Below are positions 26,217-34,883 of a DNA stretch of 64,000 nucleotides, in pieces. The notes beneath the pieces are model-generated. The model saw only the letters and a list, made by a program, of their open reading frames with translations, did no database searches and was not told where the DNA came from. Both the position numbers and the translations under genes were made by a program. Positions within the stretch are counted from its first letter, which is position 1, and each line of letters opens with the position of its first letter. The DNA lies in assembly GCA_902799245.1 (NCBI GenBank), contig CADBZY010000002.1:124001-188000 (forward strand). Direction: 5' to 3'. Source of the DNA: an uncultured Ruminococcus sp. Lineage in GTDB: Bacteria > Bacillota > Clostridia > Oscillospirales > Acutalibacteraceae.

Positions 26217-28219
26217 GACTGTATCCTCCCGAAGTATTTTTCGATTTCGCGCTGCTTGAGCGACACGAAGATCGGCCGGCCGTGAGGACAGTAGCGCACA
26301 TCGGGGTTGCCGATCAGCGTCAGAACCAATTCGGCCAGCTCGCCGGGAAGGTTTCTGTCGCCGCCCTTGACGGCGCTTTTGCAGGCAATGGTGTGGTAAA
26401 TCCAGTCGATTTTTTCAGTGGTAACGGAGGTCTGACCGCTTCGGAGCTGTCCGGCAATTTCAAGGAATGCCCCTTCCGCGTCGTCACCGGAAAGAATGGT
26501 CGGCACGCTGCGGAGCAGCACCGTTCCCATGCCGAAATCCTCCACTTCAAAGCCCGCGCCGGCAAGCAGTTCTATGCTCTGCGTCACAGCGTCGTACTGA
26601 TGCTTGTCAAGGGTGATCGGAATGGGCGTGAGGAGCATCTGGCTGTCGGGATTTTCCCGCTGCCGGAGCAGCCTTTCATAGATCAGGCGCTCGTGCGCCG
26701 CGTGCTTGTCGATCAGAATCAGTTCACCGCCGGACTCCACAAGAATGTAGGTGTTGAATATCTCGCCCACAATTTTGTATTCCGGCATGATGAAGCTGTC
26801 GGTATTTTCAGTTATCTCCGTAACGACATCCGGAGCAGGTTTCTCCTGAGCGATTGCCGGATGTTCTCTGTCTTCCGGTTTTTCAGAAACAATCACCTGC
26901 TCATTTTCAGAAAAATCCGGCGGAAGCGTGCCGTGTATTTCCGGCTCGGCAGCGCGTACGGCTTCTTCGTAGGTCGGCGGCGGAGGAACAAATCCGGCAT
27001 TCCGCATGTGAACTGCCGCGCCGGGGTCGCTGACTTTCTCTGCATTGTTCTCCCCGTTCCAAACGGGACGGTTTCTTTCTTCTTCATGGTGAGAAACTGC
27101 CGGGGTGAAGTGATCCGGTTTCTGAGAACGCATACTGTCATGCAGATTGATCTGCACGCCGCTGTACTCATGCATATTCGGAGCGGTATTGACCTTCCGA
27201 ACGGGAGGAAGCTCCACGTCGCGCGGCGCGTCGAATTCCGCGAGCGAGGATTTGACCGCGAAGTAGACCGCCTCGTAGATGGGCTTTTCCTCGGTAAATC
27301 TCACCTCTAATTTGGCCGGATGGACATTCACGTCCACCGCCGAACAGTCCAGACTGATGCCTAACACGCAGGCGGGGAATTTGCCGATCATCACAGCGCC
27401 CTTGCAGGCTTCTTCGAGCGCCCTCTGCATGGTGTTGCTGCGGACGTATCGCCCGTTGATAAAAAATATCTGCATGGCGCGGTTGGGTCTCGAATTGACC
27501 GGCTTGGAAACAAAGCCTTCCACGCTGACGTTGTTGTAACTGTATTTGACGGGAATAAGCCCCGAAGTGAATTCCCTGCCGTAGACCGCGTGAATGGCGG
27601 AACGCAGCTTTCCGTCGCCGGGAGTGAGCAGCACCTGCTTGCCTTCCCTGACAAAGCGGAAGGAAATTTCCGGGTGCGACAGCGCTACCCGGTCGATCAC
27701 CGCAGCGATGGCGTTGCCCTCGGTCTTGTCGGATTTGAGGAATTTCCTTCGCGCGGGTGTATTATAGAACATCTCACGCACGATGATGGTCGTACCCACC
27801 GCGCAGCCAATTTCCTCATTGACAACCTCGTCGCTGCCTTCGATGACGTAATGCACACCGACGTCGCTCTCGGCAGTGCGGGTGATAAGTTCCATCTTGG
27901 ACACCGCGCAGATGGAAGCAAGCGCCTCGCCGCGAAAGCCGAGTGTCGCAATGCTGTCGAGATCGGTTCCGACGCGGATTTTGCTGGTGGCGTGACGGAG
28001 AAACGCGGTCGGCACATCGTCCGGGGCAAATCCCTCGCCGTTGTCGGTCACGCGGATGTAGGAGGAACCGCCGTGCTTAATCTCAACCGTAATGACGGAC
28101 GCGCCCGCGTCTATGCAGTTTTCCACAAGCTCCTTGACCACGGAGGAAGGGCGTTCCACCACTTCCCCGGCGGCAATCAGCTCGGCGGTGTGTTTATCTA
28201 ACAGTTTTACCTTTGACAT
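26213..28219 (-). CDS. mutL: DNA mismatch repair protein MutL
   Basis: 668 residues. N-terminal GHKL ATPase: AAGEVVERPSSVVKELVENC, DNGEGF, TLGFRGEAL. A Pro/Glu-rich linker spans about 360-480. The C-terminal domain keeps the endonuclease motif DKHAAHERLIYE, with ACKSAVKGG and CPHGRPIF, so it should nick DNA as MutL does outside the MutH lineage. ATG 28219 follows AAAGGA; the frame is open 30 codons further but into the intergenic repeat. MutS is encoded upstream on the same strand. Confidence 0.96.
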   Translation of the reverse strand: MSKVKLLDKHTAELIAAGEVVERPSSVVKELVENCIDAGASVITVEIKHGGSSYIRVTDNGEGFAPDDVPTAFLRHATSKIRVGTDLDSIATLGFRGEALASICAVSKMELITRTAESDVGVHYVIEGSDEVVNEEIGCAVGTTIIVREMFYNTPARRKFLKSDKTEGNAIAAVIDRVALSHPEISFRFVREGKQVLLTPGDGKLRSAIHAVYGREFTSGLIPVKYSYNNVSVEGFVSKPVNSRPNRAMQIFFINGRYVRSNTMQRALEEACKGAVMIGKFPACVLGISLDCSAVDVNVHPAKLEVRFTEEKPIYEAVYFAVKSSLAEFDAPRDVELPPVRKVNTAPNMHEYSGVQINLHDSMRSQKPDHFTPAVSHHEEERNRPVWNGENNAEKVSDPGAAVHMRNAGFVPPPPTYEEAVRAAEPEIHGTLPPDFSENEQVIVSEKPEDREHPAIAQEKPAPDVVTEITENTDSFIMPEYKIVGEIFNTYILVESGGELILIDKHAAHERLIYERLLRQRENPDSQMLLTPIPITLDKHQYDAVTQSIELLAGAGFEVEDFGMGTVLLRSVPTILSGDDAEGAFLEIAGQLRSGQTSVTTEKIDWIYHTIACKSAVKGGDRNLPGELAELVLTLIGNPDVRYCPHGRPIFVSLKQREIEKYFGRIQS

Positions 28220-28240
28220 TTTGGGTTTCCTTTCGGAAAA

Positions 28241-28301
28241 GTTTGGAGTGTGGAGGTGGAGTGTGGAGTTAATGAAGGCGCATACGCGCCTTGGAATATA
28301 T
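28241..28301 (+). repeat. Heptamer-hairpin module, copy 1
   Basis: GTGTGGA-type heptamers (28241-28270) are followed by the hairpin AAGGCGC-ATAC-GCGCCTT (28275-28292) and GGAATATAT (28293-28301). It lies in plus orientation between mutL and tatD, both minus strand. The hairpin and tail match copies 2 to 5 although the heptamer differs. Confidence 0.78.
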
Positions 28302-28337
28302 GTGCTCACTGGGAGAAAAACACTCGCTTATGGGCGA

Positions 28338-29132
28338 TTAATGGCTGCTTTCGGGAATTCCAAAAACTCTCTCTGTGTTTTCCCTTGTACGGGAAATCAG
28401 TTCCTGCTCGTCTATCCCCATGTATTTGGCAAGCTCCCGCGCGACGTACTTCACATTCTGCGGAAGGTTGGTCCGTCCGAGACCCGGCACATTCCGCGGC
28501 GTGAGGTAAGGCGCGTCGGTTTCGATCATCACGCGGTCGGGCGGAAGAATCGCCACGGCTTTGCGCAGATCATCCGCTCTGCGGTCGTCGCAGATCCAGC
28601 CGGTAATGCCGATGCAAAAGCCCATTTCCAGATATGTTTCCATGGTCGCCCTGTCACCCGTGAAGCAATGCACCACCGAACGCTTACAGACCTCGGGATG
28701 TTTTTCAAATCGCGCGGCAAATTCCTTCGCCGCTGCTCTTTCATGCAGGAACATCGGCATATTCAGCTTTTCGGCGATTTGGATGTGATGCTCCAAGCAC
28801 CGTATCTGGTTCTCGCGTGTGGAATACATTCTGTCGAAGTCAAGGCCGCATTCACCGACCGCCAGCAGCTTCGGATTGGAGGAAAGCAGCTGCTCAATGC
28901 GGACAAAATCCTCCTTCCGCGCCGCGTCGGCATTGTGGGGATGAATTCCGGCGGTGCCGTACGCGTCATGCGTCTGCACAAAGCGGTGTGTCAATTCATT
29001 CGACTTCATATCCGAGCCGGTGATGATGCAGGTAACGCCTTCGCTCAGCGCGTCGGCCAGTATTTTTTCGGGATGGCTGAACTGTCTGCAAAACAGGTTC
29101 AGTCCGATGTCATAGTATTGAATGTTTTTTAT
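28338..29132 (-). CDS. tatD: TatD-family DNase, probable ATA start
   Basis: Metal-dependent 3'-5' exonuclease of the TatD family: GIHPHNAD, AVGECGLDFDRMYSTRENQI, FLHERAA, VVHCFTGD, GITGWICDDRR and MIETDAPYL. The first ATG in frame (29009) would remove the first strand. The upstream 41 codons, which include IQYYDIGLNLFCRQFSHPEK and GVTCIITGSD, match the N-terminus of E. coli TatD (FDIGVNL, then GLLITGT). That part has no ATG, GTG or TTG. GGAAGTG (29146-29140) is seven bases from ATA at 29132, which overlaps the CPBP stop as ATAA. I annotate 264 residues from ATA. Confidence 0.85.
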   Translation of the reverse strand: MKNIQYYDIGLNLFCRQFSHPEKILADALSEGVTCIITGSDMKSNELTHRFVQTHDAYGTAGIHPHNADAARKEDFVRIEQLLSSNPKLLAVGECGLDFDRMYSTRENQIRCLEHHIQIAEKLNMPMFLHERAAAKEFAARFEKHPEVCKRSVVHCFTGDRATMETYLEMGFCIGITGWICDDRRADDLRKAVAILPPDRVMIETDAPYLTPRNVPGLGRTNLPQNVKYVARELAKYMGIDEQELISRTRENTERVFGIPESSH

Positions 29133-29875
29133 GATAATTCACTTCCGGATGATAGTATCGCTGTGCAGAATGAGATCACCGAAAACAAATTGCACAGACA
29201 GTGAAACAGTATGCTGATAGAAATATTCTTCTTTTTGTACACCGCCACAGCCACCGGAACAAAGATCACGATTCTGAATACATTATTGAAGGGCAGCCAG
29301 AGATGGTAAAGCGAAAACAGCAGGGCAATGAGAACCGGCGTGCCCATGTTCTGCTTCCCGTAATGGGAAGTCAGATAGCCCCTGAAAAACAGTTCCTCGG
29401 TAATGGGGCCGATCAGCACATTGAATATGCCGTAAAATATGCAGGTGGCAATCAGCGTTCCTTTCGGAAAGCTCTTGATGTACGCCAGATCGTTCCAGTC
29501 AAAGCCGGCCGGCAGCAGCGACAGCAGGTAATTCCGCACGCCGCTGAGCAGGTTCAATTCGACAGGCTGGATGAAAACCGAGGCAAGTCCGGCCACTCCG
29601 AAGAAAACCGCCGCGTATAAAATCATCTGCCACAGCGGAATTTTCTCCTGCCCGACCAAAGCGCTCTTTAGGGAACATCTTCCATCTTCTCTTTTGCTGT
29701 CGTACAAGATAAATCCAAGCTCGATAGGAATCATTGTAAACAACGCAATCAGGCAGAAAAGCAGAATATGCGGTATCGAACGGCAGAACCACCCGATCAG
29801 AAGATACAGAGAGCTTAAAACAATCGTCGGAAGAAACACACGAAGCAGCATTCCAAGTATACCGAATTTTTTCAT
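29129..29875 (-). CDS. CPBP-family intramembrane metalloprotease
   Basis: 248 residues with about seven hydrophobic helices. The ABI/CPBP motifs are GPITEELFFRGYLTSHYG (EExxxR with the catalytic Glu pair) and SLYHLWLPFNN (His of motif 2). Related proteins process prenylated substrates or handle bacteriocin immunity; no target is evident here. ATG 29875 follows TAGGAGGGAC. A heptamer-hairpin repeat lies just upstream. The stop codon overlaps the presumed ATA start of tatD. Confidence 0.88.
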   Translation of the reverse strand: MKKFGILGMLLRVFLPTIVLSSLYLLIGWFCRSIPHILLFCLIALFTMIPIELGFILYDSKREDGRCSLKSALVGQEKIPLWQMILYAAVFFGVAGLASVFIQPVELNLLSGVRNYLLSLLPAGFDWNDLAYIKSFPKGTLIATCIFYGIFNVLIGPITEELFFRGYLTSHYGKQNMGTPVLIALLFSLYHLWLPFNNVFRIVIFVPVAVAVYKKKNISISILFHCLCNLFSVISFCTAILSSGSELS

Positions 29876-29896
29876 TCTAATGTCCCTCCTACAACT

Positions 29897-29963
29897 CTAC
29901 ATTCCAGCGCGAAGCGCTCCTATTTTTTTCAGTCTTAAGTCTTAAGTTTTCAGTCTTCAGTTA
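29897..29963 (-). repeat. Heptamer-hairpin module, copy 2
   Basis: On the minus strand: GACTGAA/GACTTAA-type heptamers (29963-29930), a T/A run, the hairpin AGCGC-TTC-GCGCT (29918-29906) and GGAATGTAG. It sits between mutS and the CPBP gene, ending about 20 bases before the CPBP start, in the same orientation as both genes. Confidence 0.82.
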
Positions 29964-29982
29964 GCGAACGAACGTGAGCGCC

Positions 29983-32622
29983 CTACTTCGCCAGCTCCGC
30001 CAATTCAGATAAGACCCCGATCGCCTGCATGGGCGTGAGGTTGTTGATGTCGAGGTGCTTTAAGCGGAAGATCGCTTCGGCTTCTCCCGGAGGAGTGAAG
30101 GAAATGGATGTCTGCTCTACCTCCGCCTTTTTCTTCGTCGCTTCGGGCTTGCCGCTTTCCAGCTGCTTTAATATCTGTCGCGCGCGCTTCACAACGCTGT
30201 CGGGAATGCCGGCGAGCTTGGCCACTTCTATGCCGTAGCTCTGGTCCGCGCCGCCGCTGACAATCCGGCGCAGGAAGGTGATGTCCTCACCGCGCTTCTT
30301 GACCGCGACGGAGTAATTTTTGACGCCTTTGAGGGAGTTTTCCAGCTCGGTCAGCTCGTGGTAATGGGTGGCAAAGAGCGCCTTCGCGCCGAGCTTTTTC
30401 TTGTCGGCCACGTGTTCGAGAACGGCGCGGGCAATGCTCATGCCGTCAAAGGTGGAGGTGCCGCGACCGATTTCGTCCAGAACAAGCAGGCTGTCGGCGG
30501 TGGCGTTCTCCAGAATGTAGGCGACCTCGTTCATCTCCACCATGAAGGTAGACTGCCCCGAAGCCAAGTCATCGGAGGCTCCCACGCGGGTGAAGATGCT
30601 GTCCACCACGCCGATCTCCGCGCTGGAAACGGGAACAAAGCTGCCGCACTGCGCCATTAATGCAATGATGGCCACCTGACGCATGTAGGTGGATTTACCC
30701 GCCATATTCGGGCCGGTGATGATGGCGACACGGTTTTCGCCGCTGTCGAGATATACGTCATTGGGAACGAACTGCTCGTCCGAAACGGCTTCCACCACCG
30801 GGTGACGGCTGTCTTTGAGGATGATTTTTCCCGAAGTGTTGACCAGCGGTCGTGTGTAATTGTTCCGCACCGCAACTTCCGCAAAGGAGCACCACACGTC
30901 AAGGCGCGCGATCGCGTCGGCGGTCTGCTGCACGCGGCTCTGACAGGCGGCGACCTTCTTGCGTATTTCCTCGAAAAGCTCGTATTCCAGCTTGACAATC
31001 CTGTCGCGCGCGCCGAGAACGCGGCCTTCCATTTCTTTGAGTTCCTCGGTGATGTAGCGTTCGCAGTTGGCCAGCGTCTGTTTGCGGATGTATTCCTTCG
31101 GCACCAAATCCTTTGACGCGTTGGAAACCTCTATGTAATAGCCGAAAACGCGGTTGTAGCCGACTTTAAGCCGCTGAATTCCGGTTTTCTGGCGTTCTTT
31201 TTCCTCGATGGAGGCGATAAAATCCTTGCCGCCGCTCATGTCGCCGTTGAGGATGTCGAGATCCTTGCAGTAGCCGGACTTGATCATGCCGCCTTCACGG
31301 ACGGTCAGCGGCGGTTCGTCCACAATGGCGTGTTCCACCAGTTCCCGTATGTCGTTCAGCGTGTCGATGGACTTGTAAATATCCTTGAGTTCTCCCGACT
31401 TCATGCCCCGCAGCAATTCACGCACCGTCGGAAGAGCTTCCGCCGCGTAGGCAAGGGCGCGGATTTCTCTGGCATTGGCCGAACCGTAGACAATGCGGGT
31501 CATCAGGCGTTCGATGTCACTGATACTGCGGAGCGCCTGTATGATGTCGTCCCGGAGAATGGAATCGCCGCACAGTTCGTCCACCGCGTTCTGACGCGCC
31601 TGAATGGATACGGGGTTAACAAGCGGACGCTCGATAATACCGCGAATCATGCGCTTGCCCATGGGTGTCTTTGTCTTGTCGAGCACCCACAGCAGGGAGC
31701 CTTTTTTCTCCTTCGTGCGCATGGTTTCGGTGAGTTCCAGATTGCGGCGCGTGGAGGTGTCGATATTCATGTAGATGTCGCCCACATAGTAATTGATGCG
31801 ATCAAAACATTCAATTCTGACCGTCTTATCATCCTTTTCCTCAGCCGCTTCTCCCGCCATCTGTGTGGAATAGATGTAGTCGATCATCGCGCCGAGAGCC
31901 ATTACCGTGGCAGGATAATTCAGCAGCCCCGAGCGATCGATTTCTTTTGCTTTAAATTGCACGTTCACCGTAGCAAGCGCGTTGTCAAAATCAAATTTTT
32001 CATCGTCGAGCAGTTCAACAGAGGCTTTCAGACGGCTTTTGATGAACTTGTCAAGTCCTCCCAAACTGAGGGCTGCGGGATTGATGAGGATCTCGTGCGG
32101 GTCGAATTTGCTCAGTTCGCCGCAGAGCTTCTGGAAGGAAGCCGCGCCGGAAAGCTGCGTGACGTTCAGCTCGCCGGTGGAAACGTCGGCGACGCACAAA
32201 CCCGTCATTCCCTCGGAACAGCAGACCGAGGCGATGTAATTGTTGCGCCCTTCGTCAAGCATGGAATTTTCTATAATCGTTCCGGCGGTGATGATTCGGA
32301 TAATACCGCGCTTGACCAGCCCTTTTGCCGTCGCGGGATCCTCTAACTGTTCGCAGATGGCGACCTTGTAGCCCTTGTCCACGAGCCGCGCGGCGTAGGA
32401 TTCATAGGCGTGAAAGGGAACGCCGCACATCGGGGCGCGTTCATCCATGCCGCAGATTTTGCCGGTCAACGTGAGGTCAAGCTCCTTCGACACCAGCTTT
32501 GCGTCGTCAAAAAACAGCTCGTAAAAATCGCCGAGCCGGAAGAAAAGCAGCGCATCGGGATTCTGCGCCTTTATTTCAAGATATTGCTTCATCATGGGCG
32601 ACATTTCTCCCATATCTACCAT
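29983..32622 (-). CDS. mutS: DNA mismatch recognition protein MutS
   Basis: About 879 residues, a full-length MutS1. Mismatch-binding FLxRxGDFYELF appears as FFRLGDFYELF near the start; the Walker A is ITGPNMAGKSTYMRQVA, Walker B LLVLDEIGRGTSTFDG, and the dimerisation end LKHLDINNLTPMQAI. ATG 32622 is favoured because GGCGGG precedes it closely; an in-frame ATG at 32637 and one at 32613 are alternatives. It heads the minus-strand block with mutL and miaA. Confidence 0.96.
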   Translation of the reverse strand: MVDMGEMSPMMKQYLEIKAQNPDALLFFRLGDFYELFFDDAKLVSKELDLTLTGKICGMDERAPMCGVPFHAYESYAARLVDKGYKVAICEQLEDPATAKGLVKRGIIRIITAGTIIENSMLDEGRNNYIASVCCSEGMTGLCVADVSTGELNVTQLSGAASFQKLCGELSKFDPHEILINPAALSLGGLDKFIKSRLKASVELLDDEKFDFDNALATVNVQFKAKEIDRSGLLNYPATVMALGAMIDYIYSTQMAGEAAEEKDDKTVRIECFDRINYYVGDIYMNIDTSTRRNLELTETMRTKEKKGSLLWVLDKTKTPMGKRMIRGIIERPLVNPVSIQARQNAVDELCGDSILRDDIIQALRSISDIERLMTRIVYGSANAREIRALAYAAEALPTVRELLRGMKSGELKDIYKSIDTLNDIRELVEHAIVDEPPLTVREGGMIKSGYCKDLDILNGDMSGGKDFIASIEEKERQKTGIQRLKVGYNRVFGYYIEVSNASKDLVPKEYIRKQTLANCERYITEELKEMEGRVLGARDRIVKLEYELFEEIRKKVAACQSRVQQTADAIARLDVWCSFAEVAVRNNYTRPLVNTSGKIILKDSRHPVVEAVSDEQFVPNDVYLDSGENRVAIITGPNMAGKSTYMRQVAIIALMAQCGSFVPVSSAEIGVVDSIFTRVGASDDLASGQSTFMVEMNEVAYILENATADSLLVLDEIGRGTSTFDGMSIARAVLEHVADKKKLGAKALFATHYHELTELENSLKGVKNYSVAVKKRGEDITFLRRIVSGGADQSYGIEVAKLAGIPDSVVKRARQILKQLESGKPEATKKKAEVEQTSISFTPPGEAEAIFRLKHLDINNLTPMQAIGVLSELAELAK

Positions 32623-32716
32623 ACACCCGCCTGTCAAAAATTTCAGTAACTTTTATTGTAACATATTCTTCCGGAAAATTCAAATGGGTTCTATTTTTAT
32701 TAGGTGAATTTTTTAT

Positions 32717-32760
32717 TAAAAAAAGCGCCGTCCCTCGCCAATCAAAGGAAGGACAGCGCC
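32717..32760 (-). terminator. Terminator after the membrane protein at 32806-33441
   Basis: On the minus strand GGCGCTGTCCTTCC...GGGACGGCGC is followed by seven T. It separates the membrane protein transcript from mutS. Confidence 0.85.
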
Positions 32761-32805
32761 TGATTATTCTACTTTATACTGATTGCATCAAAAATCCATT
32801 CCGCT

Positions 32806-33441
32806 TTACTCGGCAGTCTCAGGAGCAGGAGCTTCTTCAACAGCGGGCGCTGCTTCGGGAGCAGGAGCAACTTCGGGAGCAGGTGCGGCTTCGGTCTTGC
32901 CCTCGGTCAGTTCCGCGCCAAGACGGCAGATGAGAGACACGATGATGAATGTGATGCCTAAGCCAAAAGACATGCCGTTGAAGGTTTCATTTTCCAGAGA
33001 CTTGATGGATGCGGAGGCAATGGCCAACGCGGCGCCGCATACAGTGGAAGTACCGATGGAAACCGCTGCCTGAATGATGCCAAGGCGCATGAGTTCCTTC
33101 GCGCCGCGAAGAGTGAAGGGTGTACCGTCGGCAAGTTCATTGGTGAAGTATTTCTCGGCAAATTTGCTGATCACCGCTTCCGCTACGCAGAATGCCACCG
33201 AAACGCACATGATCACGATCAAAAACGGAACATCCATCTTTTCGAGCTGTTCGATGGCGGATTTTTCGCCAGCCTGCATCAGGCTTTCCTTGCTCTTGGC
33301 AATGGCATCTTCGCCCATGGTGGCCATCAGTGCAACGCCGACTCCGGCGCCGATCGCGCCGATCATGCTGAGGATGTACACAATCTTGCTGAGTATCTTG
33401 CCCAGCTTGGCAAGTTTCTGGATGGTATTAAGTGTTTTCAT
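32806..33441 (-). CDS. Membrane protein, DUF2975-like, with a Pro/Ala/Glu-rich tail
   Basis: 211 residues. Four hydrophobic segments (about 17-40, 68-88, 115-140, 155-175). Between helices 2 and 3 is ELADGTPFTLRGAKELMRLG, the pattern seen in DUF2975 proteins. The last about 30 residues are an APAPE-type repeat. Start ATG 33441 follows GGAGG. DUF2975 genes often accompany a small Xre regulator; none is next to this one. The function is unknown. Confidence 0.72.
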   Translation of the reverse strand: MKTLNTIQKLAKLGKILSKIVYILSMIGAIGAGVGVALMATMGEDAIAKSKESLMQAGEKSAIEQLEKMDVPFLIVIMCVSVAFCVAEAVISKFAEKYFTNELADGTPFTLRGAKELMRLGIIQAAVSIGTSTVCGAALAIASASIKSLENETFNGMSFGLGITFIIVSLICRLGAELTEGKTEAAPAPEVAPAPEAAPAVEEAPAPETAE

Positions 33442-33655
33442 AAATAATTCCTCCGATTGTCTGTCACTTGGACATTTTTTTACGCGGATCATCCGCTAAG
33501 GGTATTATACATTAACAATTTGTAAATGTCAAGAATGTATGTGTAATTTATGAATAATTTCTATTATGTTTCGTGAGAAGTTTTAATGATATTCCACAGA
33601 AAGAGGTTCAAAAATCACATTTCATCTTATTATTCGTTTTTTGAGCAATCAGCTA

Positions 33656-33685
33656 TTGCAATCTGCCGTACTCTTTTGTTATAAT
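33656..33685 (+). promoter_or_regulatory. Promoter of queH
   Basis: TTGCAA, 18 bases, TATAAT (33680-33685), about 36 bases before the queH ATG. Confidence 0.65.
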
Positions 33686-33721
33686 GATAACCATAGAAAA
33701 AAGCAAGGGCGACGAGGAAAA

Positions 33722-34378
33722 ATGAACGGCAAACAGAATCACACGCAGAAAATCAATTATCAGCTCGAATGTGAAAAGGAAATCAAGCGCAACGAAGGAC
33801 GGCTTCCGCGGCTGCTGCTGCATAGCTGCTGCGCGCCGTGCAGCAGCTCGGTGCTGGAATATCTTTCTCCCCATTTCGATATTACGCTTTTTTACTTCAA
33901 CCCGAACATCACCCCGGAAGAAGAATACCGCAAACGCGTAGCGGAGCTGCACAGGCTGGTGTCAGAGGCACAATATCCCAATCCCGTCAGCATCATCGAA
34001 GGACGGTACGACAGCAGCGAGTTTTTTGAAATTGCCTGCGGACTGGAAGACCTTCCGGAAGGCGGCGAACGCTGCTTTAAGTGCTACCGGCTGCGGCTGG
34101 AGGAATCAGCCAAGGCGGCAGCCGAGGGAAATTTTGAATATTTTACAACCACGCTCAGCGTCAGTCCCTACAAAAACGCGCAGAAGCTCAACGCAATCGG
34201 CATGGAATTCGCCGAAAAATACGGGGTCAAATACCTCTGCTCCGACTTCAAGAAAAAGAACGGCTACCACCGTTCGATCGAGCTTTCCGCGCAATACGGA
34301 CTCTACCGCCAGAACTACTGCGGATGCGTGTACAGCGCGCAGCAAAGCTGCGCTAAGAGAATAGAGAATAACGAATAG
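33722..34378 (+). CDS. queH: Epoxyqueuosine reductase QueH
   Basis: 218 residues. Catalyses the last step of queuosine formation in tRNA, using an Fe-S cluster and a second metal. Cysteine motifs of the family are all present: LLLHSCCAPCSSSVLEYL, GERCFKCYRLRLEESA, DFKKKNGYHRSIELS and YRQNYCGCVYS. ATG 33722 follows GACGAGGAAAA. The last codons (encoding about RIENNE) and the stop come from an intergenic heptamer repeat that begins at 34356, so the natural C-terminus may have been rewritten. No other queuosine genes are in the window. Confidence 0.93.
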   Translation: MNGKQNHTQKINYQLECEKEIKRNEGRLPRLLLHSCCAPCSSSVLEYLSPHFDITLFYFNPNITPEEEYRKRVAELHRLVSEAQYPNPVSIIEGRYDSSEFFEIACGLEDLPEGGERCFKCYRLRLEESAKAAAEGNFEYFTTTLSVSPYKNAQKLNAIGMEFAEKYGVKYLCSDFKKKNGYHRSIELSAQYGLYRQNYCGCVYSAQQSCAKRIENNE

Positions 34379-34420
34379 ATAATAGATAATAGAAAATGAG
34401 CGCTTCGCGCTGGAATATAG
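34356..34420 (+). repeat. Heptamer-hairpin module, copy 3
   Basis: Six heptamers in perfect register (AGAGAAT twice, AACGAAT, AGATAAT twice, AGAAAAT; 34356-34397), the hairpin AGCGC-TTC-GCGCT (34399-34411), then GGAATATAG. It overlaps the queH 3' end by 23 bases and ends 12 bases before the next start codon. Confidence 0.88.
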
Positions 34421-34432
34421 AAGGAGTTTGTC

Positions 34433-34774
34433 ATGAACATACAGATATTCGGCAAAGCTAAATGCTTTGACACAAAGAAAGCCGAGCGTTATTTCAAGGA
34501 ACGCGGAATCAAGTATCAGTTTATTGATATTGTCCGCTTCGGCATGAGCCGCGGCGAATACACCAGCGTCAGGAACGCTGTCGGCGGCATGAGGAATCTC
34601 ATTGACGAAAAATCCAAGGCATACGAGCAGAATTTCTGCGCCTACCTCGCCGACGAAGCAGCGGTGGAGGAAAAGCTGCTGGAAACCCCCGCCATGTTCC
34701 GCACGCCGATTGTCCGCAACGGCAAGAAGGCGACCGTCGGCTACTGCCCCGACATCTGGAAAACATGGGACTGA
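34433..34774 (+). CDS. ArsC/Spx-family thioredoxin-fold protein
   Basis: 113 residues: MNIQIFGKAKCFDTKKAERY has the single-cysteine CxxT start of ArsC-like proteins. FIDIVRFGMSRGEY, then PAMFRTPIVRNGKKATVGY with the cis-proline, complete the fold. It could be an arsenate reductase-like oxidoreductase, but no ars genes are near and the Spx regulatory CxxC is absent. ATG 34433 follows AGAAGGAG. It follows queH through a repeat module and may be co-transcribed. Confidence 0.85.
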   Translation: MNIQIFGKAKCFDTKKAERYFKERGIKYQFIDIVRFGMSRGEYTSVRNAVGGMRNLIDEKSKAYEQNFCAYLADEAAVEEKLLETPAMFRTPIVRNGKKATVGYCPDIWKTWD

Positions 34775-34779
34775 TTCAG

Positions 34780-34836
34780 GTAGCAGGTAGAAGGGTGAAG
34801 GTAGGAGGTAGGAGATAGGAGGTTGAAGGTTAAACC
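34780..34836 (+). repeat. Tandem heptamer repeat, GTAGGAG type
   Basis: Seven heptamers in register from 34780: GTAGCAG, GTAGAAG, GGTGAAG, GTAGGAG (twice), ATAGGAG, GTTGAAG, then GTTAAACC. It starts six bases after the ArsC-like stop codon. No hairpin or GGAATATA tail follows. Confidence 0.85.
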
Positions 34837-34883
34837 TTTGGCTCCGTTTCATCATTGTAATCATATGTCAGGAAGTGTTGTTT

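Noticed and set aside
34356..34420. Heptamer arrays as a CRISPR array
   Set aside because: Units are 7 bases with no spacers and drift in sequence; no cas genes anywhere in the window.
34433..34774. Arsenate resistance locus or Spx regulator
   Set aside because: Only the thioredoxin-like fold is shared; there are no ars genes, and the CxxC of Spx is not present.
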